Origin: Streptomyces sp. CB01580
Lineage (GTDB): Bacteria > Actinomycetota > Actinomycetes > Streptomycetales > Streptomycetaceae
Direction: 5' to 3'
Assembly (NCBI RefSeq): GCF_001905795.1
Contig: NZ_LIXJ01000002.1
Coordinates: 269,834 to 333,833 of the forward strand
Length of the DNA stretch: 64,000 nucleotides
Shown here: positions 28,688 to 37,000 of the stretch, one piece after another
Layout: each line of letters opens with the position of its first letter
Position numbering within the stretch: position 1 is the first letter of the stretch
Program-made: the position numbers and the translations under genes
The notes under the pieces: generated by a model
Seen by the model: only the letters and a program-made list of their open reading frames with translations
Databases searched by the model: none
Told to the model about the DNA's origin: nothing

Positions 28688-29656
28688 ATGACGGACCACC
28701 CCGCCCGGCGCCTGCTTCTGGTGCACGCGCACCCCGACGACGAGTCGATCAACAACGGCGCCACCATGGCCAAGTACGTGGCCGAGGGCGCCCTGGTCAC
28801 CCTGGTGACCTGCACGCTCGGCGAGGAGGGCGAGGTCATCCCGCCTGCCCTCGCCCATCTCGCGGCGGACCGGGACGACATCCTCGGCCCCCACCGCCGG
28901 GGCGAACTCTCCGCGGCCATGAAGGAACTCGGTGTCACCGACCACCGCTTCCTCGGCGGCCCCGGCCGCTACCGCGACTCCGGGATGATGGGCGCCGAGC
29001 AGAACGACCGCCCCGGCTCCTTCTGGTCCGCGGACGTGGACGAGGCCGCGGCCCACCTCGTGACGGTGATCCGCTCGGTGCGCCCCCAGGTCCTCGTCGC
29101 CTACGACCCCGACGGCGGCTACGGGCACCCCGACCACATCCAGGCGCACCGCGTCGCGATGCGCGCGGCGGAGCTGGCCGCCGACCCGGCCCACGACCCC
29201 GCGACCGCCCCGCACACCATCGCGAAGACCTACTGGAACCGGGTGCCGCGCCCGGTCGTCGAGGAGGGCTTCGCGCGGCTGCGCGAGACGGCACCGGACG
29301 CCTTCCCGGGCATCGCCGCCGTGGAGGACCTGCCGGGCGTGGTCGACGAGGCGGGGATCACCACGCGGATCGACGGCTCGGCCCACGCGGCGGCCAAGCG
29401 CGCGGCGATGCGCGCACACGCCACGCAGATCGTCGTGGACGGCGACTTCTTCGCCCTCTCCAACGGCCTCGGACAGCCCGTTCTCACCACCGAGTACTAC
29501 GAGTTGGTGCGCGGTGTCCCCGGAGCCCCGCGGGGCGAGCGCGAGGACGACCTGTTCGCCGGCCTGCCGGACGCGGAGCAGGACGTACGTGCGGGCACGG
29601 AACCCGGAGCGGGCTCGGAAGCGGGCGCGGGCGCAGGGACGGGAGCGGGACGATGA
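28688..29656 (+). CDS. mshB: mycothiol biosynthesis deacetylase MshB (PIG-L/LmbE family)
   Basis: 322 aa. It removes the acetyl group from GlcNAc-inositol to give GlcN-inositol, the second enzymatic step of mycothiol synthesis. Zinc ligands are visible: AHPDD (His15, Asp18) and GYGHPDH (His147). The stretch [13 protein letters not shown] is diagnostic of MshB. The last 30 residues are a Gly/Ala/Glu repeat tail. The ATG has no Shine-Dalgarno, and TAGGGT (28675-28680) ends 7 nt before it, so the message is probably leaderless. The stop overlaps the next gene (ATGA), so the two are co-translated. Paralogues such as Mca lack this length and context. Confidence 0.94.
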   Translation: MTDHPARRLLLVHAHPDDESINNGATMAKYVAEGALVTLVTCTLGEEGEVIPPALAHLAADRDDILGPHRRGELSAAMKELGVTDHRFLGGPGRYRDSGMMGAEQNDRPGSFWSADVDEAAAHLVTVIRSVRPQVLVAYDPDGGYGHPDHIQAHRVAMRAAELAADPAHDPATAPHTIAKTYWNRVPRPVVEEGFARLRETAPDAFPGIAAVEDLPGVVDEAGITTRIDGSAHAAAKRAAMRAHATQIVVDGDFFALSNGLGQPVLTTEYYELVRGVPGAPRGEREDDLFAGLPDAEQDVRAGTEPGAGSEAGAGAGTGAGR

Positions 29657-30099
29657 GCGACGGCAGGCAGCGCGCCGCGCGCTCCGGGGCGCCTTCCCGG
29701 GACGTCCCGGCCACCGGACTGGCCGCGCCCCTCAACCCCGGCCGGATCGCCGGTTACGTGGGCCTCGCGGTCCTCGGCGCGCTCGTCGGGATCGCCGGTT
29801 CACTCGTCCAGGCGGCCTGGTTCCCCGGTGGGCTGCTGCTCGCCCTGGCGGCCTGTGCCGGGCTGTTCCACGGTGGGCGGCGTCTCCACGGCACCCAGCT
29901 CGGCGCCCTGGCCCCTGCGGCGGGCTGGCTGATTTCGATCGTGTTTCTGCTCGGCGGGCGGCCGGAGGGCGACTATGTCTTCGGCGACGCGGTGGGGCTT
30001 GCCCTCTTCCTGCTGGGCGGGATGGTCATCGCCGTGATCTGTGCCACCATGTCGCGGTCGCCCCATCCGGGAGCCGACAGCGGCCGACCTGGCAAGTAA
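29653..30099 (+). CDS. DUF6113-like membrane protein linked to mshB
   Basis: 148 aa with four predicted membrane helices between residues 30 and 132 ([68 protein letters not shown]). The family is found next to mshB in actinobacteria, and the M. tuberculosis neighbour Rv1171 has similar size. ATG overlaps the mshB stop by 4 bp. Function unknown. Confidence 0.85.
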   Translation: MSDGRQRAARSGAPSRDVPATGLAAPLNPGRIAGYVGLAVLGALVGIAGSLVQAAWFPGGLLLALAACAGLFHGGRRLHGTQLGALAPAAGWLISIVFLLGGRPEGDYVFGDAVGLALFLLGGMVIAVICATMSRSPHPGADSGRPGK

Positions 30100-30274
30100 T
30101 GTGCCACGGCCGACCCCGTAATGCCCTTGGCCCGTCAGGGGGTCACGCGGTCGTTTCCCCCGGTCGAGGGGTGTCTGTCGGCGCTGGCCAGTATGGTGGT
30201 TCGCGCGCCGAGCCGTCCCCCGGCCCGCGGCAGGGGGGAAGTACGGGCGGCGGAGCCAATCGGGAGAACCTGCT

Positions 30275-32329
30275 TTGAGTCGTGAAACTGACAGTTCGTC
30301 CTCCGGGACCCAGGGGCGCGGAGGAGCCGCGTACCCCTCGGGGACGCCGCCGTACGGATCCCGCCAGTATCCGTCGCCGCACCCCTCGCAGGACGCCCAG
30401 GACGGGGCTCCGGAGTCCGCGGACCGGAAGCGGCCCGAGGAGCCGCGGACCGAGACGACGCTGACGACGCGTATCCGGATCAACATTCCGGGCTCGCGTC
30501 CCATCCCGCCCGTCGTGATGCGCACGCCCGTGAACGAAGGCGACGCCGCCGACATGGAGCGCACCAGCAGCATCCCGCGCCCCGGTTCGCCCGCGGCGGA
30601 CGTGCCGGACGCCGTGCCCGACGCCGAAGCGGCGTCCGCCGCCACGCCCTCGGAACCGGCCTCTGACAGGCCGGCCGGCAGGGAGAAGAGCAGCAGCGAC
30701 TGGTTCGCCCCGCGCAAGCCGCCCGTGAACACCTCGGTCACCGGCCCGAAGACCCCGGTCGCCGGTGGCACGCCAGGCGCCCCGGCCGGTGGCGGTGCCG
30801 CGACCGGTGCCCCGACGAGCGGCGCGGACGCCCGGGAGGGGGCCGCGGCCACCCCGCCCCGTGTCGAGCCGCCGTACTTCTCCGACGGTCCGCAGCACAC
30901 CCCCGCCCCCGAGGCGCCCCGCTCCGGCGGCAGCGCGCTCGACGAGTTCGGTGTCCGGGCTCCCGAGGGCCCGGCGGCGGGCCCGGTCGGCCTCACCGCG
31001 GGACCGGCCGGCGGCGCCTCACCCCTGAGCCCGAACACCGCCACGAGCACCGGCTCCGGTGGCGGCGCGGTGCCGCGACTGTCCGACGACACGGCGGAAC
31101 TGACGCCCCAGTTCGCCGCCGCGGTGCGTGCCGGATCCGACGGCAACGTCTCCGGTGACACACTCACCAGCGGCATTCCGGTCATCACGCCGGAGCCGCG
31201 CCCGGCGTCCTCGTTCCCGAGCGCGGGCGGGCCCGGTGGGCTCTCCGCCCGGCGCGCCGACGCGGCGCCCCGGGTCGAGGACGGGGCGATGGGCACGGGT
31301 CCGCTGGGCTCGGGCGGCTCCGCCGCCCCGACGCCCGTTCCCCCCGCCGGTTCCGCCCCGGCGTCCGCGCCCGCGAAGAAGAAGGGCCGCTCCAAGCTGG
31401 TGCTGCTCGGCGCGGGCGTCGTCGGTCTGGCCGCCGTCGCGTACGGCGCCGGGCTGCTGATGAACCACTCCGACGTCCCGAAGGGCACCACCGTCCTCGG
31501 CGTGGACATCGGCGGCGGCACCAAGGAGGAGGCCGTCGCGAAGCTGGACGCCGCCCTCGGCAAGCGTGCCGTGGCGCCCCTCCAGCTTTCCGTGGACGGC
31601 AAGAAGACCGAACTCGTGCCGGACAAGGCCGGACTCGCCCTGGACAGCCAGGAGACCGTGCGCGCCGCCGCCGGCAGCGACTACAACCCGATGTCCGTCA
31701 TCGGTTCCCTCTTCGGTCAGAAGCGCGTCGTCGACCCGGTGATCCCGGTCGACGAGGAGAAGCTGGGTGTCGCGCTGACGGACCTGGCGGGCGTCTCCGG
31801 CTCGGCGAGCGACGGCACGATCAAGTTCGAGCCCAACAAGGCCATCGCCGTACCCGGCAAGGCGGGCAAGGGTCTGGACGTCAACCAGTCGATGATCTCG
31901 GTGCGCGACGCGTACCGGGCCCAGGTGCAGACCGGCAAGGCGTCCACGATCCAACTGCCCGTCACCAGCCGTGAACCCACCATCACCCAGGCCGAACTGG
32001 ACCGGGCGATGAAGGAGTTCGCGCAGCCCGCGATGTCCGGCCTGATCACGATCAAGGCAGGGCCGAAGCAGATCCAGTTCGGCCCCGCCAAGTCGCTGCC
32101 GCAGATCCTCTCGATGGTGCCGGTGGACGGAAGGCTGGTCCAGCATTACGACAAGAAGGCCATCGACACCCTGTGCGACGGCGTCTTCGACGGCATCCTG
32201 ATCACCAAGGGCGACGGCAAGAAGCACCAGCTGAACGCCGACGACGTGGCGGCGGCCATGCAGAGTGCGCTGCTCGGCAAGACCCCCGCCGAGCGCACCG
32301 CCACGATCGGCCTCGACGGCAACGGCTGA
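30275..32329 (+). CDS. membrane-anchored protein with peptidoglycan-binding (PG_binding_4/VanW-associated) domains
   Basis: 684 aa starting with TTG after GGGAGAA. Residues 1-365 are disordered, rich in Pro/Gly/Ala/Ser, and cytoplasmic. One membrane helix follows (KLVLLGAGVVGLAAVAYGAGLLM, about 370-392). The outside part of about 290 residues starts TTVLGVDIGGGTKEEAVAKL, the hallmark of the VanW-associated putative peptidoglycan-binding domain, and appears to contain two such units. The VanW domain itself is absent. It probably contacts the cell wall. A strong terminator follows. Confidence 0.85.
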   Translation: MSRETDSSSSGTQGRGGAAYPSGTPPYGSRQYPSPHPSQDAQDGAPESADRKRPEEPRTETTLTTRIRINIPGSRPIPPVVMRTPVNEGDAADMERTSSIPRPGSPAADVPDAVPDAEAASAATPSEPASDRPAGREKSSSDWFAPRKPPVNTSVTGPKTPVAGGTPGAPAGGGAATGAPTSGADAREGAAATPPRVEPPYFSDGPQHTPAPEAPRSGGSALDEFGVRAPEGPAAGPVGLTAGPAGGASPLSPNTATSTGSGGGAVPRLSDDTAELTPQFAAAVRAGSDGNVSGDTLTSGIPVITPEPRPASSFPSAGGPGGLSARRADAAPRVEDGAMGTGPLGSGGSAAPTPVPPAGSAPASAPAKKKGRSKLVLLGAGVVGLAAVAYGAGLLMNHSDVPKGTTVLGVDIGGGTKEEAVAKLDAALGKRAVAPLQLSVDGKKTELVPDKAGLALDSQETVRAAAGSDYNPMSVIGSLFGQKRVVDPVIPVDEEKLGVALTDLAGVSGSASDGTIKFEPNKAIAVPGKAGKGLDVNQSMISVRDAYRAQVQTGKASTIQLPVTSREPTITQAELDRAMKEFAQPAMSGLITIKAGPKQIQFGPAKSLPQILSMVPVDGRLVQHYDKKAIDTLCDGVFDGILITKGDGKKHQLNADDVAAAMQSALLGKTPAERTATIGLDGNG

Positions 32330-32378
32330 CCGTCCCCCGCCCCGGCGGCTCGTGTACGCCCCGGGAGACCACACCCGC

Positions 32379-32418
32379 ACCCGCCCCCCCGTCCGGACCC
32401 CCGGCCGGGGGGGCGGGT
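32379..32418 (+). terminator. terminator after the peptidoglycan-binding-domain gene
   Basis: Perfect 12-bp stem ACCCGCCCCCCC / GGGGGGGCGGGT with a 16-nt loop, 50 nt after the stop. Confidence 0.8.
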
Positions 32419-32484
32419 CCCGTATCCGCCGTCATGTGTCCGGCATGACGTGCCGAGCCGCGCGAGGCACGCGAGGCACGCGCG

Positions 32485-32559
32485 ACGGTCGCCCGACTCG
32501 CCGCCGGCGAGGAACGGTCGAGGCTCGCCCGGGATCTGCACGACCTGCTCGTTGCTGGG
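32485..32559 (+). pseudogene. fragment of a NarL-type sensor histidine kinase (phosphoacceptor helix only)
   Basis: One frame reads TVARLAAGEERSRLARDLHD followed by LL, the typical H-box of HisKA_3 kinases (ER.R.ARDLHD), with the phosphoacceptor His at 32539-32541. Nothing upstream or downstream continues the kinase (no membrane part, no ATPase domain), so only about 25 codons of the ancestral gene are left. The match is short, and I infer the origin from this motif alone. Confidence 0.5.
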
Positions 32560-32658
32560 GCCGAAGGAGTGCTTCCGTCCAGCTGTTCCGGACCCGTGGC
32601 GCAGTGTCGAGCAGTGGATCGGCTCGGAACTTCCGGCGGACCCGGAGGCAGTGCCGCG

Positions 32659-32868
32659 GCACACGCTGTATGGGTCGCAGAGTACGTACCGCAGAAGGCC
32701 GCCGGGCCGGTGGATGATCCGGTCCATCCCCGGCAGGCTGCGGCGGGCCGCCGCGCGTACGTCGTCGGCCGTGTGCTCCATGTCCAGCCACTGCGAGGCG
32801 AGCGCGGCGAGCTGGGGGAGCATGCCGCGCGGGACGTTCCGCAGCGCAGTAAGCACATCGTCCCGGAC
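32659..32868 (-). pseudogene. fragment of a streptomycete helix-turn-helix protein C-terminal region
   Basis: The complement reads VRDDVLTALRNVPRGMLPQL, then HTADDVRAAARRSLPG and HRPGGLLRYVLCDP. The second and third pieces resemble the end of plasmid-type helix-turn-helix/replication-associated proteins common in Streptomyces. The surrounding frame has no credible start or fold, so this is read as a remnant. It abuts the DUF397 remnant on the other strand at 32868/32869. Confidence 0.4.
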
Positions 32869-33072
32869 GCCCCGTCCCTGCCCGCGTGGCGCAAGTCTTC
32901 GTACAGCGGTGGCACCAGCGGTGACTGCCTTGAAGTGAACGATGGCTGCGCTGCCTGTGTCCCTGTGCGGGACAGCAAGAACCCGCATGGTCCGGCTGTC
33001 GTTTTCTCGGCTTCGGCGTGGACGCCCTTCGTCGCGGCGGTCAGGCGCGACGGCGGCGGTCTGCGGTACTGA
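32869..33072 (+). pseudogene. DUF397 protein, 5'-truncated
   Basis: The frame reads SLPAWRKSSYSGG, then GDCLEVNDGCAACVPVRDS, then AVVFSASAWTPFVAAVRR. This is the DUF397 domain nearly complete to its natural C-terminus. There is no start codon or ribosome-binding site at the domain's beginning, and the frame instead runs upstream into unrelated sequence (to 32569). DUF397 proteins normally sit beside an XRE regulator, which is missing. If the upstream frame is translated it would be a fusion, but I consider it decayed. Confidence 0.65.
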
Positions 33073-33123
33073 CGACGATGTGATGCACGGCGGTGGCGGT
33101 CAACTGTCGCCGTACGCAAGGGC

Positions 33124-33171
33124 CCCGCCCGGTCCTCGTACGCCTTTCCGGGGTGTACGGGGCCGGGCGGG
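33124..33171 (-). terminator. probable terminator after the sortase gene
   Basis: CCCGCCCGG (33124-33132) pairs with CCGGGCGGG (33163-33171) and has further partial pairing in the loop. It lies 23-70 nt beyond the sortase stop on the minus strand. Confidence 0.55.
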
Positions 33172-33193
33172 AGTCGTCGAGGGCCCGCGGCCG

Positions 33194-33922
33194 TCAGCCC
33201 TTCTTGGACGAGTCGAGGTGGGCGAACACCACCACGTTGTCCTCGTAGTCCTTGGCCTTCTTGTTGTACACGCCGCCGCAGGTGATCAGGCGGAGCTGGG
33301 CGGAGGGGGTGTCGCCGTAGACCCGGTCGTCCGGGAACTTCGCCTTCTTGAACGTCTCGACGGAGTCCACCTTGAACGTGGCCACGGACTTGTCGGCGCG
33401 GGTGATGTCGACCGTGGACCCCGGCTTGAGGAACCGGAGCTGGAGGAAGACGGCGGGTCCGGTTTTCGTGTCGACATGACCCGCCACGATCGCGGTACCG
33501 CGTTCGCCGGGCGTGACGCCGTCCTTGAACCAGCCGACCAGGTTGCTGTCGTTCGGGGGTGGCGCGTTCAGCCGGCGGTCGGTGCCGAGGGCCAGTTCGG
33601 TGAACGGCGCGTTGACCGCGAGGGACGGGACGCGCAGCCGCGTCGGGACCGAGCGCAGCATGGCCGGGCCGTCGCCCTGGGGAGCGGGGAGCGGCGGCGC
33701 GTGCGAGCCGAGCACTTCCTCGGGCGGGGCCGGCATCGCGGGCGCCATGGCGGCGGTGGGAGGGGGCGGCACCTTGCCGTCGGCCACGTCGCCGAAGGAG
33801 TTGTAGATCATGATCGCGCCGAGCCCGGCCGCCATGGCGGGCCACAGCAGGTGGTGGTGGCGTGATCGGGAGGCGTGGGCCTTGCGGCCGGGGGCGGAAC
33901 CGGGTGGCTGCGGGGCGGACAT
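33194..33922 (-). CDS. class F sortase
   Basis: Membrane-anchored transpeptidase, 242 aa. An N-terminal cytoplasmic basic stretch with RHHH, one membrane helix ([16 protein letters not shown], about 25-40), a Pro/Ala linker, then the sortase barrel: catalytic His149 in VAGHVDT and Cys215 in LITCGG. The third residue, Arg, expected near the end, is not obvious (the region reads [15 protein letters not shown]). Class F sortases of actinobacteria attach surface proteins to peptidoglycan, with poorly known recognition motifs. ATG 33922 has AAAGG upstream. It lies 158 nt downstream of a secreted repeat protein on the same strand, a likely substrate, with a terminator between them. Confidence 0.9.
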   Translation of the reverse strand: MSAPQPPGSAPGRKAHASRSRHHHLLWPAMAAGLGAIMIYNSFGDVADGKVPPPPTAAMAPAMPAPPEEVLGSHAPPLPAPQGDGPAMLRSVPTRLRVPSLAVNAPFTELALGTDRRLNAPPPNDSNLVGWFKDGVTPGERGTAIVAGHVDTKTGPAVFLQLRFLKPGSTVDITRADKSVATFKVDSVETFKKAKFPDDRVYGDTPSAQLRLITCGGVYNKKAKDYEDNVVVFAHLDSSKKG

Positions 33923-33997
33923 GGGAGTGCGCCTTTCGCTTGCAAGGAGCGGGGGCGGGGAACGGGGCCGAGTGGAGGGGGCGGAAACGAAGTCGCC

Positions 33998-34027
33998 GCG
34001 GCCGTCGCCCCGAGGGGCGACGGCCGC
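33998..34027 (-). terminator. hairpin between repeat-protein gene and sortase gene
   Basis: GCGGCCGTCGCCCC / GGGGCGACGGCCGC, 13-14 bp perfect stem with a tiny loop, 54 nt after the repeat-protein stop. It would end or reduce transcription before the sortase gene. Confidence 0.75.
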
Positions 34028-34080
34028 GACAACATGAGCGACCGATTGACGGGTAGTGGGTCGGGCCGTGGCCAACCCGG

Positions 34081-35046
34081 TCAGACGACCGCGTCACCCG
34101 CCGACCGACGACGGCGCAGCTTGTACGCGCCGACGCCGAGGCCGCCGAGCAGCAGCGCCGAACCGGCGGCCAGGCTGCTGCCGGTCATCGCCGTCCCGCC
34201 GCCACCGGTGTTGACGCCACCGCGCGGACGGCCCTCGTCGTCACCACGCCCGGAGTCGTCGCCGCCTCGGCCGCCTTCGTCACTGCCGCGACCGCCTTCG
34301 TCGCCGCCTCGGCCACCCTCGTCGCCGCCGCGACCGCCTTCGTCGCCGCCTCGGCCACCTTCGTCACTGCCGCGACCGCCTTCGTCGCCGCCTCGGCCAC
34401 CCTCGTCCTCGGTGGTCACCTGGGCCATGAAGCCGCCACCGGTGTCCATGCCACCGCGGGGCTTGCCGCCTTCGTCGCCGCCTCGGCCGCCTTCGTCGCC
34501 GCCTCGGCCGCCTTCGTCGCCGCCGCGACCGCCTTCGTCGCCGCCTCGGCCACCTTCGTCACCGCCTCGGCCGCCTTCGTCGCCGCCTCGGCCACCTTCG
34601 TCACCACCGCGACCGCCTTCGTCGCCGCCTCGACCGCCCCCGTCCTCGGTGGTCACCTGGGCCATGAAGCCGCCACCGGTGTTGACGCCGCCCTGCGGAC
34701 GGCCCTCGTCGTCGCCGCGTCCGTTGTCGTCGCCTCCTCGACCACCCTCGTCGCCACCGCGACCGCCTTCGTCACCGCCGCGACCGCCTTCGTCGTCGCC
34801 TCGGCCACCTTCGTCGCCGCCTCGGCCACCTTCGTCACCGCCGCGACCGCCGCGGTCGCCATTGTCGTCGTCCCCGCGACCGCCATGGTCGGAGCCGTGT
34901 CCTTTGTGCTCGTCGCCGCGCGAGGACGAGGAGCCGGGCGCCTGTGCCGTGTCCCCCGCCGTGGTCACGGCGTAGGCGGAGGGACCGGTGATGGCGAAGG
35001 CCGCCGTGACAGCGGCCGTAGCGAACAGTGTGCGGGCAGAGCGCAT
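34081..35046 (-). CDS. secreted Gly/Arg/Asp/Glu heptad-repeat surface protein, probable sortase F substrate
   Basis: 321 aa. Signal peptide of 26 residues ([24 protein letters not shown]). Then about 23 tandem heptads of consensus GGRGGDE in three blocks (7, 8 and 8 units). Each block ends with the same module P-x-GG-(V/M)-(N/D)-TGGG. The first two modules continue FMAQVTTED, and the third runs into a C-terminal hydrophobic helix ([17 protein letters not shown]) and a KLRRRR tail. This is the architecture of a cell-wall sorting signal, but there is no LPXTG. The mature protein is a highly charged, disordered, acidic-basic polymer. ATG 35046 follows GGAAGGA by 10 nt. No known function. Confidence 0.88.
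   Translation of the reverse strand: MRSARTLFATAAVTAAFAITGPSAYAVTTAGDTAQAPGSSSSRGDEHKGHGSDHGGRGDDDNGDRGGRGGDEGGRGGDEGGRGDDEGGRGGDEGGRGGDEGGRGGDDNGRGDDEGRPQGGVNTGGGFMAQVTTEDGGGRGGDEGGRGGDEGGRGGDEGGRGGDEGGRGGDEGGRGGDEGGRGGDEGGRGGDEGGKPRGGMDTGGGFMAQVTTEDEGGRGGDEGGRGSDEGGRGGDEGGRGGDEGGRGGDEGGRGSDEGGRGGDDSGRGDDEGRPRGGVNTGGGGTAMTGSSLAAGSALLLGGLGVGAYKLRRRRSAGDAVV
34234..34851 (-). repeat. in-frame 21-bp tandem repeats encoding GGRGGDE
   Basis: The unit on the plus strand reads approximately CCTTCGTCGCCGCCTCGGCC. Copies are close to identical in long runs and are interrupted twice by the module encoding [12 protein letters not shown]. Such arrays are prone to length change by recombination, so unit number may vary between strains and be mis-assembled from short reads. 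Confidence 0.9.
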
Positions 35047-35618
35047 CTGAACACATTCCTTCCAGTCGCGACTGCGAAGAGTGACGGGGTGCCGACTCGG
35101 TGTGGAGCAGTGGCGACGTGATCCACCGTCAGCCCTAATGCGGTCGCGCGCCATCGGGGAGCGCCGCATTCGAGCGACGTCATGGGCTCATCGGGTGGCG
35201 AAGCGCCGATAATCACCCGTTGGATTGCATGCGGCGCGTCGAGAGGTTTGAGCGGCGGCCTTCCACCCGTTTGCCGAGGGTCGACGTGTCCCGGTCGGAT
35301 GGTCGCGGCCGTGTCGGATGACTCGGTGTCAGGTGTCGACTCCGTGGTCGGCAGCGGCTGTTGGGGGCTGCCCATCGGTTTGGTGGGCGGCCGGCGAGGG
35401 CGCGGGGCGGGCGGTGTCCCGGTGGGTTTCGTCGTGAGGCCCGTCCGTGGCTCCACCTGGCGGCGTACGCGGACCGGGGAGACGCACCGAATCCGGGTCG
35501 CTCGTCCTCCGTCGCCTCTGCGCGGCCGAGCCCCTCCGCGAACGAGGTCAGCGGGTCCACACCGGCCCGGGGGGAAGGGTGGGCCCCTCTTGGAAGGTCG
35601 AATTCCGTTTGAGTCGGG
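35047..35618. other. intergenic region, no gene recognised
   Basis: 570 bp upstream of the repeat-protein gene. It contains that gene's promoter. Open frames here (for example 35213-35626 on the minus strand) lack a supported start, and the best one would start inside the iron-box-like site. No motif recognised. Confidence 0.4.
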
Positions 35619-35632
35619 TCAGGCATGCCTAA
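35619..35632 (+). promoter_or_regulatory. iron-box-like palindrome
   Basis: TCAGGCATGCCTAA is a near-perfect palindrome with the TTAGG/CCTAA-type half-sites of DmdR/IdeR operators. It lies 24 nt upstream of the start of a truncated siderophore-binding gene, exactly where an iron-repressed gene would carry it. It matches the consensus only partly. Confidence 0.5.
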
Positions 35633-35655
35633 GTAGCTTGTTTCGGAGGTGGACC

Positions 35656-35970
35656 ATGTCCGCTGCCTTCCAGGTGCCCTCGGCGCCGTCCCGGCGCACC
35701 GCCCTGCGCGGCATCGGCGCCGGCGCCTTCACGCCGGCCGGGCCGGTGAAGCGGATCGCCACCGCGATCATCCCGTCGCCGTCGGTGATCGACGCCGTGG
35801 ACGGCTCGTACGACCGCATCGTCGGCATCAGCGAGTCCACGCTCCAGGCCCCGAGCCGGGCGCCATGCAGCTCCTGTTCGGCCTGCTCCGCTGGACCGGC
35901 ACCACGACCCCGGCGCACCGGACCTGACCACCTGGCCCCGCCCCGCTCCGCCCCGGCGCACCGGACCTGA
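35656..35970 (+). pseudogene. truncated iron-siderophore ABC binding protein (FecB type), 5' remnant
   Basis: A good start (GGAGGT, 5 nt, ATG) opens a frame reading MSAAFQVPSAPSRRTALRGI, then PVKRIATAIIPSPSVIDAVD, then GSYDRIVGISESTLQA. This is the N-terminal part of actinobacterial siderophore-binding lipoproteins. The lipobox region between RGIGAGAF and PAGPVKR is missing, and homology ends after about 65 codons in low-complexity sequence up to the stop at 35970. A normal protein would be about 340 aa with a lipid-anchor Cys. So this gene is dead by an internal deletion and a large 3' loss, while its promoter region is still recognisable. Confidence 0.6.
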
Positions 35971-35977
35971 CCACCTG
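35910..35977. repeat. 25-bp direct repeat, 43 bp apart
   Basis: CCGGCGCACCGGACCTGACC plus ACCTG occurs at 35910-35934 and 35953-35977, with similar GC-rich sequence after each copy. It marks the 3' boundary of the decayed siderophore gene. The rest up to 36114 holds nothing recognisable. Confidence 0.7.
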
Positions 35978-36114
35978 CCCCGCCCCGTTCCGCCCCCTTG
36001 GCCCGGGGCGAGCGGTGGGACGGGCGGGTCGGCGTGCGGGTCGGTGTGCGGTCCGACGTCCCGGCCGGGGAGGCGCGGGGGAGGGAGGCACGGCGGGTGC
36101 GGGCGAAACAGCCC

Positions 36115-36984
36115 TCAGTTCAGCAACGCCCTTGCCGCCCGCGCCCGTTGGCGGATCGCCTGGGCCGCCTCGGGCTCGATCCCGGCGACCACGTCCGCGT
36201 ACTCCTCCATCTCCGCCGCCCCGCGCAGGAACTGCCCGCTCTGCACGAGCAGTTGCGCGCGCTCGTAACGCAGCCGGGCCGGATGCGAGGGCAGCAGCAG
36301 GGAGAGGTCCACCGCCCACAGCGCCGCGTCCGTGTGCTCCGGGCGGGCCGCCGCCCACGCCCTGATGTTGTTCAGGATCCGCAGCACGATCTCCAGCGGC
36401 CGGGCCGGGGTCAGCATCGACTCCTCCAACGGCGCCCCCGTCGTCCCGGCCACCAGCAGCTCCGCGTCCTGCCCGGTCAGTGGACGGCCGCCCTCGAAGG
36501 GGTCGGCCAGTACGCGCTGCGACGGATCGCCGAACCCGACCACGAAATGACCCGGAAGCGCCACTCCGTACACCGGGCCGCCCGCCCGCCGGGCCACCTC
36601 GATCCAGACCACCGACAGCAGGATCGGCAGCCCGCGCCGCCGTCGCAGCACCTCGTGGAGCAGCGACGACTCCAGCCGCCGGTAGTCCGCCGACGAGCCC
36701 GCGAAACCGCACCGCTCGCCGAGCAGTTCCGCCAGCGCCGAGGCCCATGCCCGGGCGTCCCGCAGCCCGTACGGGAGCCGCCCCGCCAGCTCGTCCAGCT
36801 CGATCTGCGCCATGTCGATCCCGGTCGCGCTCAGGGCGGGGTCGGCCACGGCGGCCAGCAACAGGCAGAGCTCGGCCAGGTCCGGCCGTTCGGCGCGCGC
36901 CTCGGCGGCGAACCGCCGGAACAGCTCGTCCCGGCGGTCCGGGTCGTCGGGCCGCCCGTGCGGACCGGGCCGGTGAGCGTTCAT
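36115..36984 (-). CDS. SirB1-family transglutaminase-like protein
   Basis: 289 aa, cytoplasmic. The SirB1/Transglut_core2 signature runs from about residue 40 (ELCLLLAAVADPALSATGID) through the LHEVLRRRRGLPILLSVVWIEVARR and GVALPGHFVVGFG segments, ending with tetratricopeptide-like helices (RYERAQLLVQSGQFLRGAAE). The conserved His of PGHFVV is present. The Cys seen in true transglutaminases is not in its expected place, so activity is uncertain. ATG 36984 has GAGGAG upstream. It is 16 nt behind the GNAT gene and co-transcribed with it. Confidence 0.88.
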   Translation of the reverse strand: MNAHRPGPHGRPDDPDRRDELFRRFAAEARAERPDLAELCLLLAAVADPALSATGIDMAQIELDELAGRLPYGLRDARAWASALAELLGERCGFAGSSADYRRLESSLLHEVLRRRRGLPILLSVVWIEVARRAGGPVYGVALPGHFVVGFGDPSQRVLADPFEGGRPLTGQDAELLVAGTTGAPLEESMLTPARPLEIVLRILNNIRAWAAARPEHTDAALWAVDLSLLLPSHPARLRYERAQLLVQSGQFLRGAAEMEEYADVVAGIEPEAAQAIRQRARAARALLN

Positions 36985-37000
36985 CGGACTCCTCGCCCCG

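Noticed and set aside
30143..30898. Minus-strand frame opposite the TTG-started peptidoglycan-binding gene
   Set aside because: It matches the disordered repeats of the real gene read backwards. The plus-strand frame continues into a recognisable domain, this one does not.
33875..34975. Plus-strand frame of 366 codons full of [14 protein letters not shown] repeats
   Set aside because: It is the antisense of the GGRGGDE repeat protein on the minus strand, which has a signal peptide, ribosome-binding site and sorting-like C-terminus. The plus frame has none.
35213..35626. Minus-strand 137-codon frame divergent from the siderophore remnant
   Set aside because: Its start lies in the iron-box-like palindrome, there is no ribosome-binding site, and the sequence has low-complexity Arg/Pro content after the first 40 residues.
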